A DNA stretch of 64,000 bases, taken from assembly GCF_000698575.1 (NCBI RefSeq), contig NZ_JFHD01000001.1:248001-312000 (forward strand), in the 5' to 3' direction. The notes under the pieces were generated by a model. It worked only from the letters and a program-made list of their open reading frames with translations, made no database searches and had not been told where the DNA came from. Positions 8,987 to 18,068 of this stretch are shown one piece after another. The DNA comes from Caballeronia zhejiangensis. GTDB taxonomy: Bacteria > Pseudomonadota > Gammaproteobacteria > Burkholderiales > Burkholderiaceae. Position 1 is the stretch's first letter, and each line of letters starts with the position of its first letter. Made by a program: the position numbers and the translations under genes.

Positions 8987-9036
8987 GCGAACGACCGGCA
9001 GGAAAGCGCAGTAACGTCTTCAACCACGATGCCGTT

Positions 9037-9064
9037 CGCGCCAATGTCTTGCCACATTCGGTCA
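9037..9064 (-). promoter_or_regulatory. 28-bp EPS-locus element, copy 5
   Basis: Read on the minus strand it is TGACCGAAT, G, then TGGCAAGACATTGGCGCG. It is in the gap between the flippase and the Wzc-like gene, 109 bp upstream of the latter but pointing back into the flippase gene. It is the best sigma-54-like match, but in antisense orientation. Confidence 0.68.
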
Positions 9065-9173
9065 AGCAAGCCGGCGCAGCGGCGGGCTGGCTACATTCAA
9101 GGCTGTCGGAGCGGGTGGAGTATTGGATCGGCTATACGAGCATTCTTTTCTGACGATTGCCGGAGCGCTACAG

Positions 9174-11480
9174 ATGACTAAGGACTTCGCAGACGACGTT
9201 GCCTTGCCACGTGGCGATAGCGCGGAAACGGTCACGGAATCGTATATACGGTTTCTGAAGCGCAACTATAAGGTTATCGTCGGGACGACCGTAATCGTTG
9301 GCAGCGTCGCGTGCGAGTACGCGATCCTCGCAACGCCGATCTATCAAACAAGCATATTGCTGCAGGTTCAGGAGCCTCCCGAATCGTCGGGCAGAAGCTC
9401 GCTCGAAGATGTGTCGTCACTGTTCGCGGTGAAGCCTCGCGCTGCAGCCGAAGTCCAGAAGATCACGTCGCGCAGTGTGCTGGAATCAGCTATCGCACCG
9501 ATGCATTTGGACATCTCGCTCACTCCGCGTCGCGATATCTGGACTCGCGCGCAGTCGAAGTTAGGCGCGGCGTGGCGCAGAATCACCGGCGAGGCCGAGG
9601 TAGGCGGCGTTCAACCGGGTTCGGCTTCGATTGCAGAAGTGCCCGAAAGCCTGCGCAAGAAGGCACTGGAAGTAGTGTCGGAAGGCAACGGACACTATCG
9701 TCTTTTAACCCCCGACGGGGAGACTTTTAAGGGCAACGTATCGACATTGGAAAACTTCGAGACGAAGCGCGGCGCGATCGCGTTGAAGATCGATGCGCTT
9801 CCTGGAGGTGCCGGTCAGGTTTTCGATCTTCGGCGGCTATCGCGATCGGCAGTGGTCGAAAAGCTTCAGGAAAGACTGAGCGTCACGGAGCGAGGGAAAG
9901 AATCGAATATCGTCAGCGCATCCCTGGAAGGCACCGATCCGGTTTTCATTCGAAACATACTTCATGCAATCGGCACGACCTATGTCGCGAGTGAAGAGGC
10001 GAGAAGAAGCGCCGACGCACAGAAATCGATGGAGGCGTTGAGCACGGAACTGCCGATACTGAAGGGTCAGATAGAGAAATCGGAGGACCGGTTCAGCCGG
10101 TTCAAGAACGAGACGGGCTCAGTCAATCTTAGCGAGCAAGCGAACGTCGTCATCAGACAGCTGGCCGACGTGCAGGCCAAGATGACGGATCTCCAAGTGC
10201 AACGGCAGGAACTTCTGCGAAGGTTCACGAAAGACGACAGCACGGTGCTTGCGGTAGATCGGCAAATCACTACACTGAGCGCGCGTGCCACGCAGCTGGA
10301 AGCCGAAGCGCGAATGTTGCCGGAACTCGAGCAACAGGCGCTTCGGCTTTCACGCGATATCAGCGTCAACAATCAACTCTACGCAGGCTTGCTGGCGAAC
10401 ATGCAGCAGTTACGCTTCATCAAGGCCGGCCGGGTGAATGAAGTACGACTGATCGACGACGCCACGCTTCCTGAAGATCCGATAAAGCCACGGCGATTGC
10501 TCATTGTTGTGCTCGGAATTGTTGGCGGCGCTTTTCTGGGAATTCTGCTCGCGCTCGCGAGAAAAGCATGGTCGGGCAAAATCGACGGTCCCGATGATAT
10601 CGAGCGGCGCACGGGTTTGCCTGTGTTTGTGAGTGGCGCGTTCGGAAACATAGCAGGGGCCGCATCGTATCGCCAAGGCATCGACGTTGCTCGCGCAGGC
10701 GCGAGTACCACATCCAGAGCGCCGTCGATCGAGAGCCTGCGTCGATTTTCTGCCATCTTCGAGCATAAGATGCTCGAGTCCGGTTCTCGCATTGCGGTTT
10801 TTAGCGGGGTCAATGCGTGGACGGGAACATCATTCGTAGCGGAGCAAGTCGCGGCTCAACTTGCTCAGAGCGGCGCGCGCGTGCTCTTGATCGATGCCGA
10901 CGCGCGCGCGGGACGCTTATCCAAGAGGCGAAACGCCGGATCTGCGCCCGGGCTATCGGATGTTATCTCCGGACGCAGCAAGTTCGACGAGGTCGTTCGA
11001 ATCGGCTCCGCAGGTGACTTCGACTTATTGCCGAGCGGAGTGCGAACGGACGGAGTACCTTCCAGCCTTTCGAGGGATACACTACGAAAATCGCTGACGT
11101 CGGTTGGCGAGCGTTACCAGTTCGTCATCCTTGACGCTGCGCCGGTGCTCAGCGCGGCCGAGACGCTCGTCATGGCGCGGCAGGCGGGTTGTGTGTTCAT
11201 TGTCGCGCGAGCGAATTTATCGAGAATCGCCGATCTGACAGCTTGCGTCGACGCGTTCGAATCGATCGGCGTTCGGGTAACCGGGGCCGTGCTTAATACC
11301 TTGGGCCGCAGAAAACATAACGCGCTGACAGCCGCCCCCGTCGTCGGCGCCGAGTCGTCTTCGACGGCCGGCAACTCGCGCGCTTCGCCGAGCGCCTTCG
11401 GCGGCGCTTCACTGACCACGCAACGCGACGCGATTCGCGACGGCATCGCGCCTCGTCCATCGGGACTTCACGAGACATGA
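9174..11480 (+). CDS. wzc: Wzc-like chain-length/BY-kinase-type protein with degenerate P-loop
   Basis: The 768-residue inner-membrane protein starts at ATG 9174 with GGAG eight bases upstream. It has an N-terminal TM (KVIVGTTVIVGSVACEYAI), a long periplasmic coiled-coil Wzz-type region, a second TM after a proline-rich segment (PRRLLIVVLGIVGGAFLGILL), and a cytoplasmic ATPase domain. Walker A' (LLIDADARAG) and Walker B (FVILDAAPVL) are present. The Walker A reads SGVNAWTGTSF, with Thr at about 552 where BY-kinases have the essential Lys, and the C-terminal tail has no tyrosine cluster. It may control polymerisation and export with an outer-membrane channel without autophosphorylating. The GH71 gene overlaps its stop by 4 bp. 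Confidence 0.88.
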   Translation: MTKDFADDVALPRGDSAETVTESYIRFLKRNYKVIVGTTVIVGSVACEYAILATPIYQTSILLQVQEPPESSGRSSLEDVSSLFAVKPRAAAEVQKITSRSVLESAIAPMHLDISLTPRRDIWTRAQSKLGAAWRRITGEAEVGGVQPGSASIAEVPESLRKKALEVVSEGNGHYRLLTPDGETFKGNVSTLENFETKRGAIALKIDALPGGAGQVFDLRRLSRSAVVEKLQERLSVTERGKESNIVSASLEGTDPVFIRNILHAIGTTYVASEEARRSADAQKSMEALSTELPILKGQIEKSEDRFSRFKNETGSVNLSEQANVVIRQLADVQAKMTDLQVQRQELLRRFTKDDSTVLAVDRQITTLSARATQLEAEARMLPELEQQALRLSRDISVNNQLYAGLLANMQQLRFIKAGRVNEVRLIDDATLPEDPIKPRRLLIVVLGIVGGAFLGILLALARKAWSGKIDGPDDIERRTGLPVFVSGAFGNIAGAASYRQGIDVARAGASTTSRAPSIESLRRFSAIFEHKMLESGSRIAVFSGVNAWTGTSFVAEQVAAQLAQSGARVLLIDADARAGRLSKRRNAGSAPGLSDVISGRSKFDEVVRIGSAGDFDLLPSGVRTDGVPSSLSRDTLRKSLTSVGERYQFVILDAAPVLSAAETLVMARQAGCVFIVARANLSRIADLTACVDAFESIGVRVTGAVLNTLGRRKHNALTAAPVVGAESSSTAGNSRASPSAFGGASLTTQRDAIRDGIAPRPSGLHET

Positions 11481-13066
11481 ACGATCTGCAAATGTGTAGC
11501 GTCGGCCGGGCCGCCGCAGCCCGCGGGTGTCATGACGGATCCCGTCGCGCTGTAGCGGTCTTTGCGCTGGCCTCGGTGGTCTCCGTGGCGTCGACTTCGA
11601 CGCGCGCCGCCGATCTTACCAGCGCCCAATGGACCGCCTTGCAGAAAAACGCACAGTCGATCGTCGATACGGAATCACCGGCATCGGCATTGCCTTTCAC
11701 GATAAGCACTGCGCTCATAGGAACCGGGCGTCGACCTATTGTATTTGCTCATTACTTCACTCCATTTCCTCTCTCTATCGATAACCTTCCGGCACGTTCC
11801 GATTACTATTGCACGGAGTATCTGAATCGCTCCGGTGAAGGAAGCAAATACGCGAGCGTTGGCGGCTATCTGCGCGACCGGCCCTTACCTTTGGCCCGTT
11901 ACACCACTAACGTCTATAAGCAGCGCGCCCTGGCCGTGGAGATACTGCGCGCGAGGAAGATTGACATAGACGGCTTCGGCGTAGACCTTCTGCAAATCAA
12001 CAGCGGCTCGCTATGGGACGACGTGATGCGGGTCTATTCCGTTGCACAGCATGTCGCGCCCGACTTCAAGATTCTGGCCGAACCGGATATGGCGGCGCTC
12101 GATGGTGTCAGTGTGTCGGATATGGTCGCGGCCATACGTGTCATTGCAGGACAGAAGAACGCGTATCGAATGGCCGACGGAAGCCTTGCAATTGCGCCGT
12201 TCTACGCGGAGAACGTCAGCCAGAATTTCTGGTCGGATGTGATTCGCGGAGCTGCGGCTGCAGGCGTGAACGTCACGTTGATTCCCATTCTCCTCGATCC
12301 CGCCAAATCCGCCGACTTTCGCACAATCACGAATTCCTTTTCGTTCTGGGGCGTTCGAACGGTGCCGGAATCGACCGATAAAGGCGGTTGGGAAGATCAG
12401 GCGCTTACAAATCTCGAATCGTTCGGTGCAGATATCATGACGCCCGTCGCGCCTCAGGATTCACGGCCAAAAGACTCGGTGTTCTGGGAAGCGCAGAATT
12501 CCGCACTCTTTCGGGCGCAGTGGTCTCAGGTGACGTCGCGAGATCCAGCCTACGTGCAGCTCGTCACCTGGAACGACTACTCGGAATCGACTCACGTCTC
12601 GCCCTCTGTCGGTACGCAGTATGCCTTCTATGATCTCGCGGCTTACTACATCGAATGGGCCAAGACCGGAAATCCGCCGCCGATCGTTCGGGATAGCATT
12701 CTCTACTTTCATCGCAGGCAGATCTTTACGCCGGGCCGGTCTTCGACGCCGGAGACCGCGATGGTCGAAGAAGGCGTGGGCTCAGTCGTCAACGACATCG
12801 AAATGGTCGCCTTCCTGACCGCGCCCGCTGTCTTGCGGATAACCTCCGGCGGAACGGACCACACGTCGAATGGCGTGGCGGGCTTGAACGTATTCCGTGT
12901 TCCGGCGGTCTCCGGCGTACCGAGCTTCGCCATTATCCGCAATGGAGCCACAGTCGCACAGGTAACGTCGACCACATCGATCGTGTCGGTAGGCGCGGCG
13001 CAGGACCCGTTATACATCGGCGGAGGATCGGCGCGCTCGCCCGTAAGTCTGGTATGCAGCCAGTAG
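11477..13066 (+). CDS. Secreted GH71-like alpha-1,3-glucanase
   Basis: The 529-residue product starts with ATG overlapping the wzc stop (ATGA). A signal peptide follows an arginine pair (RRAVAVFALASVVSVAS, cleavage near TRAA-DL), so it should act in the periplasm or outside. The body resembles glycoside hydrolase family 71: PIVFAHYFTPFPLSIDN near residue 88, IDIDGFGVDLLQIN near 160, and near 355 the motif LVTWNDYSESTHV, which matches the family's TWND-xxES block. GH71 enzymes cleave alpha-1,3-glucan. The C-terminal 130 residues look like a small beta domain. Its tight coupling to wzc suggests trimming or release of the polymer. The substrate here is inferred. Confidence 0.75.
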   Translation: MNDLQMCSVGRAAAARGCHDGSRRAVAVFALASVVSVASTSTRAADLTSAQWTALQKNAQSIVDTESPASALPFTISTALIGTGRRPIVFAHYFTPFPLSIDNLPARSDYYCTEYLNRSGEGSKYASVGGYLRDRPLPLARYTTNVYKQRALAVEILRARKIDIDGFGVDLLQINSGSLWDDVMRVYSVAQHVAPDFKILAEPDMAALDGVSVSDMVAAIRVIAGQKNAYRMADGSLAIAPFYAENVSQNFWSDVIRGAAAAGVNVTLIPILLDPAKSADFRTITNSFSFWGVRTVPESTDKGGWEDQALTNLESFGADIMTPVAPQDSRPKDSVFWEAQNSALFRAQWSQVTSRDPAYVQLVTWNDYSESTHVSPSVGTQYAFYDLAAYYIEWAKTGNPPPIVRDSILYFHRRQIFTPGRSSTPETAMVEEGVGSVVNDIEMVAFLTAPAVLRITSGGTDHTSNGVAGLNVFRVPAVSGVPSFAIIRNGATVAQVTSTTSIVSVGAAQDPLYIGGGSARSPVSLVCSQ

Positions 13067-13094
13067 CGCACTCAACAAACGACATGGCGGCCAC

Positions 13095-14507
13095 ATGAAA
13101 AGCCCGGCGAACGTGGTTTCATATCTTGCATTGGGTATCTTCTTGTTCGCGGCCGAGTTCTATACCCTGGGGATGAGTCCCGGGCATAGCCCGCTGATGC
13201 TCGTGTCTCACGTTCTCTTGCTTGGCGTGGTCCTCTTTCACCTCGGCATGCACTTGTTCGACAGCAAGCCGTCGTTTGCGGACGCATCTGTCGTGGTGTT
13301 CGAGATAACTTTCCTGATACTCGCACCGGCTCTTCAGTTGGCGCATGACGCGCAAGTGCTCGTGAATACGATGCCCTTCGACGACACTTCGGCGCTGCAT
13401 GCGAATCTCATATTTATCGTTTTCATTGTCACTTACCTTGGCGCGCGACATCTTCTTCCGCGCACGATTCAAGCGTCGACGGCCCGCGCTTCGGAACCAT
13501 TGACGATCCGTTATGCGGCGCTTATTCCGGCCCTGGCGATCTGCGTCGTGGCTGCGATGAGCGCATTCAATTTTGCCAGCCAACTGCAGGCCGGCGATCT
13601 GGATGGAATCGACGTCACCCCTTTGGACATGATTCGCGCGAAGGTGCTTTTCTTTCTAATCGTGCCCGTGTTCATTCTTATCGTGTTGCATCGTCCTCGT
13701 CGAATCGGACTGGTGTGGATTGCGCTCGCGCTTTTCGCGTTCGTCTTGCTACTCATTTGCCAGAATCCGCTGACGGAAAAGCGAAACGCACTCGGTCCCA
13801 TCTATCTGACGCTGCTCGCATTGGCGTTTCAGCGCCACCTCAAGAGTCCATCCCGAGTGTTCTGGGCAATCTTTGTTTTGAGCGGACTGTTCTTTCCCTT
13901 TTCCGAGCTGTTCACGAACAGCAGAATCGATAAGTGGCCGCTTTCTTGGGCCACGATAGAGAGCTTCTTCGAGGAGCACTTCGCATCCACGACCTATGAC
14001 GCGTGGGCCAATACGGAAGCCATTGTGGAAATGGTGAGTCGGGAAGGAATCAATGCGGGCAGGCAGCTCGCGGGCTCGCTGTTGTTTTTCGTTCCACACA
14101 CTGTCTGGCCCGACAAGCCTCTGGCGACCGCGATTCTGGTGGGCGAATATCTGCAGCGAAATTACAGCATGTGGTTTCTAAACCTTTCCGCGCCGTTGCC
14201 TGCCGAAGGCTATTTCGATTTTTCGTGGGCGGGCGTCGTAGCTTATGGTTTCTTGCTGGGTCATTTCTCGCGCCGCGCCGACGCGTTGGTCGAATCGCCG
14301 ATACCGCTTCGGCGAGCGCTGGGATGCTATCTGTCGTTCTACGTTGTGTTCGTACTGCGCGGGTCATTGATGGTCGCGGTCGCTTACGTGGTGCCCGTTC
14401 TCGTCACGTTTCAACTCGTGTCCGTGCTCCTCACATCGCGAGAGAACAGACGCGCCGAGCCGCGCACGGCGAGGCCGCTCTATAGCGGTATGGCACGTCG
14501 AAAGTAA
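13095..14507 (+). CDS. Wzy-like exopolysaccharide polymerase (multi-TM)
   Basis: The 470-residue protein is almost entirely hydrophobic, with about ten or more membrane segments, the first near residues 8-26 and the last near residue 425 (VAYVVPVLVTFQLVSVLL). A large hydrophilic loop around residues 275-345 includes EAIVEMVSREGINAGRQLAG and FFVPHTVWPDKPLA, as in O-antigen/EPS polymerases. It lies 28 bp after the GH71 gene in the wzx-wzc-GH71 operon. It probably joins repeat units on the periplasmic side. Assignment rests on topology and context because polymerases have weak sequence motifs. Confidence 0.75.
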   Translation: MKSPANVVSYLALGIFLFAAEFYTLGMSPGHSPLMLVSHVLLLGVVLFHLGMHLFDSKPSFADASVVVFEITFLILAPALQLAHDAQVLVNTMPFDDTSALHANLIFIVFIVTYLGARHLLPRTIQASTARASEPLTIRYAALIPALAICVVAAMSAFNFASQLQAGDLDGIDVTPLDMIRAKVLFFLIVPVFILIVLHRPRRIGLVWIALALFAFVLLLICQNPLTEKRNALGPIYLTLLALAFQRHLKSPSRVFWAIFVLSGLFFPFSELFTNSRIDKWPLSWATIESFFEEHFASTTYDAWANTEAIVEMVSREGINAGRQLAGSLLFFVPHTVWPDKPLATAILVGEYLQRNYSMWFLNLSAPLPAEGYFDFSWAGVVAYGFLLGHFSRRADALVESPIPLRRALGCYLSFYVVFVLRGSLMVAVAYVVPVLVTFQLVSVLLTSRENRRAEPRTARPLYSGMARRK

Positions 14508-14538
14508 CCTCTCGCCGGTTTAGAGAACGGTGAGTGCT

Positions 14539-15504
14539 TCAGGCGGGGACGCCGCTCATGTTCTGCTCTTGCCCAATCCAGATCTGACTGTCGGGAAACC
14601 AGAACTCTCTGGATTTTGGCGGCGCAGCCAATGTCACTGGCAAGTCAGGATTGAATATTTTTGACCAGGCCGACAGATAGGACGGCATCTTCACAAGATG
14701 GCCGCAGTTCGAAAGCAGCAGACTCGATACCAGCGCTTCTCGTCCGATCTCCAGCCCGGGATGACCGCTGAAGTGCACTGGCTTATCGCCGTTGGATAAC
14801 AGTTTCGCGGGCGCGACATTGATCGGACGCTCGAACGGCCACGCACTGAAGAATTCGATGAAAGCCGGCTCGTCGCTGGAAACAAATATGTTGGTCAATT
14901 GCGGGTTGAGCATGAGCGTCTTATCGACAAGCCGGCAGAAATCGACCCACGGAAGCGTCACCGCTTCAAATTTCTTGTCAGTGCCTCTGAAGTGCACGCC
15001 CAACGTGGAGGCGCTGATCCCGAGTCTTGCGCAGGTCGATTCGACTTCTTCGCGGATGTGCGCCGCGGGCCGGTAATACGAGCGGAACAGATCGCTCGCG
15101 CTTCGCAGACGAAGCGCTGCGTCATACCGTTGCCGGAAACCCAGTTGAACCGGATCGCGCACGGTGGATGTCCGAACGTTATGCGACGTGGCGTGCCCGT
15201 TCTCCGGCCGGACGCTTTCGAAGAGCGCCGAAAACCAGTCGATCGTTCCTTTCACATCGCCGTACAGGCCGCCTCGCGCCGAAATTCGCGGAGTCAGGCG
15301 GTTCTCTTCACAGTGCATAAGGATGAAGAGAACCATTTGCATGATCGCGAAGAAGCCGCAGTTTTCCCTGATCTCGATCGAAAACACACCGTGATTCTGC
15401 CGCTGCCGTGCAAACAACATCGCGCGGCTGGGCGCGGCAAGCGAGTACTTGAATGTTTCACTACGACGGAGTTTCCTCAATTGATCCACCACCATGCGAA
15501 ACAT
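14539..15504 (-). CDS. Fucosyltransferase-like protein (HxRGTDK motif)
   Basis: The 321-residue product contains GVHFRGTDKKFEAV near residue 170. This resembles the GDP-fucose-binding HxRRTDK block of alpha-1,6 and O-fucosyltransferases (NodZ/GT23-like). A second conserved-looking block is IFVSSDEPAF near residue 215, followed by LLSNCGHLVKMPSYLSAWSK near 275, as in that fold. AGGA precedes ATG 15504 at eight bases. It lies 39 bp downstream of the GDP-L-fucose synthase gene on the same strand, which supports GDP-fucose as donor. Exact GT family and linkage are not certain. Confidence 0.68.
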   Translation of the reverse strand: MFRMVVDQLRKLRRSETFKYSLAAPSRAMLFARQRQNHGVFSIEIRENCGFFAIMQMVLFILMHCEENRLTPRISARGGLYGDVKGTIDWFSALFESVRPENGHATSHNVRTSTVRDPVQLGFRQRYDAALRLRSASDLFRSYYRPAAHIREEVESTCARLGISASTLGVHFRGTDKKFEAVTLPWVDFCRLVDKTLMLNPQLTNIFVSSDEPAFIEFFSAWPFERPINVAPAKLLSNGDKPVHFSGHPGLEIGREALVSSLLLSNCGHLVKMPSYLSAWSKIFNPDLPVTLAAPPKSREFWFPDSQIWIGQEQNMSGVPA

Positions 15505-15543
15505 GTTCGATTCCTGTTGATTATGTTCGCGTGAATACCAGCG

Positions 15544-16494
15544 TCACGCGTCGACGTACCCGGTGCGCTGTGCGTTCTTCGTGAAGTCGGCATAAGTGGC
15601 CGCGATGCCTTCTCTGAGCGAGATCGTGGGCGTCCAGCCCAAAGCGGATAGCCTGGATACATCCAGCAATTTCCTCGGCGTGCCATCCGGTTTCGAGCTA
15701 TCGAATTCCAGTGAGCCCTGAAAGCCTACGACGTCGCAGACGAGGCGGGCGAGGTCCGCGATTGCTATGTCGCGTCCACATCCGATATTGAACATGCCCT
15801 CGGCGTTATGGCTGTCGAGCAACGCGAATACCGCCGACGCCAGATCGTCGACGTGCAGGAATTCCCGTTTCGGCGAGCCCGATCCCCAGACCGAGATCGA
15901 TTGGAGTCCGTTCAGCTTCGCTTCGTGTGCCTTTCGGATCAGCGCGGCCAGAACGTGCCCGTTCTGCAGATCATAGTTATCGTTCGGACCGTACAAGTTC
16001 GTAGGCATCACCGAGATATACCGCATCCCATGCTGGCGGTTATATGCCTCACACAGCTTGAGCCCCGCAATCTTGGCGATTGCATATGCCTCGTTGGTCT
16101 GCTCGAAGGCGCTCGTCAGCAGATATTCTTCCTTGATGGGTTGAGGGCAATACTTCGGGTAGATGCACGACGAACCGAAGAAGACCAGCTCGGGCGTGCG
16201 CTTCTTGAAGGCCGCGTGGATCACATTCGTTTCGATGACGAGATTCTCATAGAGAAACGAGGCCGGTTGAGTGGAGTTGGCGTGTATGCCGCCGACCTTC
16301 GCAGCGGCGAGCAGCACGACATCGATGCGCTCGTGCGCAAAGAAATCGGCCACAGCGCGCTGATCGAGCAAGTCGAGTTCCTGTCTGGAACGGGTAACCA
16401 AATGGTGATCGCCGCGACTGGCGAGATGCCGGAGAAGGGCCGAGCCGACCATGCCCTTATGCCCGGCAATAAATATCCGAGAGCCTTTATTCAT
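15544..16494 (-). CDS. fcl: GDP-L-fucose synthase
   Basis: The 316-residue product is the 3,5-epimerase/4-reductase that turns GDP-4-keto-6-deoxymannose into GDP-L-fucose. It shows the NADP motif IAGHKGMVGSA near residue 9, the AAAKVGGIHAN block, the SSCIYPK block with the catalytic Ser, and YxxxK (AYAIAKIAG, about Y137/K141). The motif FLHVDDLASA is also typical. Length matches Fcl/WcaG (about 315-325). ATG 16494 is preferred over an in-frame TTG at 16506. It is the first gene of a two-gene leftward unit with the fucosyltransferase-like gene and uses the product of gmd. Confidence 0.95.
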   Translation of the reverse strand: MNKGSRIFIAGHKGMVGSALLRHLASRGDHHLVTRSRQELDLLDQRAVADFFAHERIDVVLLAAAKVGGIHANSTQPASFLYENLVIETNVIHAAFKKRTPELVFFGSSCIYPKYCPQPIKEEYLLTSAFEQTNEAYAIAKIAGLKLCEAYNRQHGMRYISVMPTNLYGPNDNYDLQNGHVLAALIRKAHEAKLNGLQSISVWGSGSPKREFLHVDDLASAVFALLDSHNAEGMFNIGCGRDIAIADLARLVCDVVGFQGSLEFDSSKPDGTPRKLLDVSRLSALGWTPTISLREGIAATYADFTKNAQRTGYVDA

Positions 16495-16591
16495 GTTGGT
16501 GCTCAATCGTCCATTGATGTGCGTTGATCGGAACGTGAGGCCCGATGTGCGATTGCCAGATTAGCGAGGCATTCGGTCAATCATCAGCTTG

Positions 16592-16619
16592 TGGCGGACG
16601 TTGGCAAGGTATTGTCGCG
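16592..16619 (+). promoter_or_regulatory. 28-bp EPS-locus element, copy 6
   Basis: It reads TGGCGGACG, T, then TGGCAAGGTATTGTCGCG. It is 237 bp upstream of the aminotransferase start. This is the most diverged copy; the -12-like GC is TC. Confidence 0.6.
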
Positions 16620-16694
16620 ACCGGGCTTTCTCGTCATCGATGACGCGGCCGCCATCTATGCGCCACGGACGGCTCATTACCCGCGAGACCCGCC

Positions 16695-16722
16695 TCAGCC
16701 AACGTCATGGCAGATTCGGCCA
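16695..16722 (-). promoter_or_regulatory. 28-bp EPS-locus element, copy 7
   Basis: Read on the minus strand it is TGGCCGAAT, C, then TGCCATGACGTTGGCTGA. It is about 200 bp upstream of the fcl start and points toward it. The core GCCATGACGTTGGC contains a GCCA-N6-TGGC dyad, shared with copy 4. Confidence 0.68.
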
Positions 16723-16856
16723 CCCCGCCTGGCGCGGCTTTCCCCAATCCTATGCTGCGTGAACGCATGCAGGCCGTTACGGGATCGATTCGTCCTTGAA
16801 CGGACCGGCTCAGACGAGCCATCGAGCATCGATCTTGACACCAGGAGAGGGACCTG

Positions 16857-17975
16857 ATGATTCCAGTAAACGAACCCCTGCTCGAGGGAAACGAGAGGAC
16901 ATACCTGAACGAATGCATCGAAAGCGGCTGGATCTCGTCGGACGGCGTATTCGTCGAGCGCTTCGAACGCGCAATGGCTGCATATGTAGGCCGCAAGCAT
17001 GCGATCGCCGTCGCAAACGGAAGCGCGGCGCTCGACGTCGCCGCCGCTGCACTGAGTTTCGAGCCGGACGATGAAGTCATCATCCCGACGCACACGATCA
17101 TCTCCTGTGCATCGGCGATCGTTCGAACCGGCGCGCGACTGCGGCTCGTCGATTCGAATGCGGATACATGGAACATGGACGTAGCGAAAATCGAAGCGGC
17201 CATCACGAGCCGCACGCGCGCGATCATGGCCGTACATACCTTCGGCTTGCCGGTCGACATGAAGCCGGTGCTGGACCTCGCGAAGAAGTACGGCCTGGCT
17301 GTGATCGAAGACGCGGCGCAGGCTATCGGGCTCACCTATGAAGGAAAGCAATGCGGCAGCTTCGGCGATATCTCCTGCTTCAGCTTCTACGCGAACAAGC
17401 ACATCACGACGGGCGAAGGCGGCATGATTCTCTGCGACGACGATGCACTGGCGGCGCGCGCGAGGAGTTTGCGAAATCTTTGCTTCAAGCCCGAGAGGCG
17501 GTTCGTGCATGAGGAGCTAGGCTGGAATTATCGTATGAGCAGTCTTCAGGCTGCGGTCGGGCTTGCGCAGTTCGAGAAGCTCGATGAACGCATAGCGAGA
17601 AAGCGCACACTGGGGCGGCGTTACGAAGCGCTTTTGCATGATGTAAGGGGCCTGGAACTTGCTCCTGTTGCGTGTTCCTATGCCGAGAACATCTATTGGG
17701 TGTTCGGCGTGGTGCTGGATGATCGCCTGCCCATCGGCGCGGACGAAGCACGCGCAATACTCGCCGATGCGGGCGTTAGCGCGCGGCCATTCTTCTGGCC
17801 CATGCACGAGCAGCCTGTATTTCGCAAGCAAGGGTTATTCGAGGGCGAAAGTTATCCGGTCGCCGAGCGCATGAGCCGGCGCGGTTTCTATTTGCCGAGC
17901 GGACTTGCACTAACCGAAGCGCAGCAGGATCAAGCGGTGGCCGCGGTCCGGAACATGATGGCCGAGTATGTCTAG
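16857..17975 (+). CDS. perA: DegT/DnrJ/EryC1-type aminotransferase, probable GDP-perosamine synthase
   Basis: The 372-residue PLP enzyme starts IPVNEPLLEGNERTYLNEC and continues GWISSDGVFVERFE, the typical opening of perosamine synthases. The cofactor lysine is K181 in FYANKHITTGEGG, and the HTFG and EDAAQAIG blocks are present. Length fits the family. AGGAGAGGG precedes the ATG. Perosamine synthase transaminates GDP-4-keto-6-deoxymannose, the product of Gmd in this same locus, to GDP-4-amino-4,6-dideoxymannose using glutamate. Another keto-sugar substrate is possible, but the presence of gmd and manC favours perosamine. It precedes manC by 93 bp. Confidence 0.82.
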   Translation: MIPVNEPLLEGNERTYLNECIESGWISSDGVFVERFERAMAAYVGRKHAIAVANGSAALDVAAAALSFEPDDEVIIPTHTIISCASAIVRTGARLRLVDSNADTWNMDVAKIEAAITSRTRAIMAVHTFGLPVDMKPVLDLAKKYGLAVIEDAAQAIGLTYEGKQCGSFGDISCFSFYANKHITTGEGGMILCDDDALAARARSLRNLCFKPERRFVHEELGWNYRMSSLQAAVGLAQFEKLDERIARKRTLGRRYEALLHDVRGLELAPVACSYAENIYWVFGVVLDDRLPIGADEARAILADAGVSARPFFWPMHEQPVFRKQGLFEGESYPVAERMSRRGFYLPSGLALTEAQQDQAVAAVRNMMAEYV

Positions 17976-18068
17976 AAGCTCCGCAAGCCATGCTCGCGGA
18001 CATTGCCTGCTTCATATGACCGTCATCAGTCACATCGATGATGGGTCGTAACACCACGGAGTGCAGCC

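Larger units (their letters stand above)
16507..16856. other. Divergent intergenic region with two opposed 28-bp elements
   Basis: This 350-bp gap (362 bp counted from the fcl ATG) separates fcl (leftward) and the aminotransferase gene (rightward). Like the 7168-7546 gap, it holds two facing copies of the 28-bp element, at 16592-16619 (+) and 16695-16722 (-). No other structure was recognised. Confidence 0.6.

Noticed and set aside
16571..16580. ATTCGGTCAA near fcl as a ninth 28-bp element
   Set aside because: Only the outer part matches; the GGCAAG..TTGGC core is missing.
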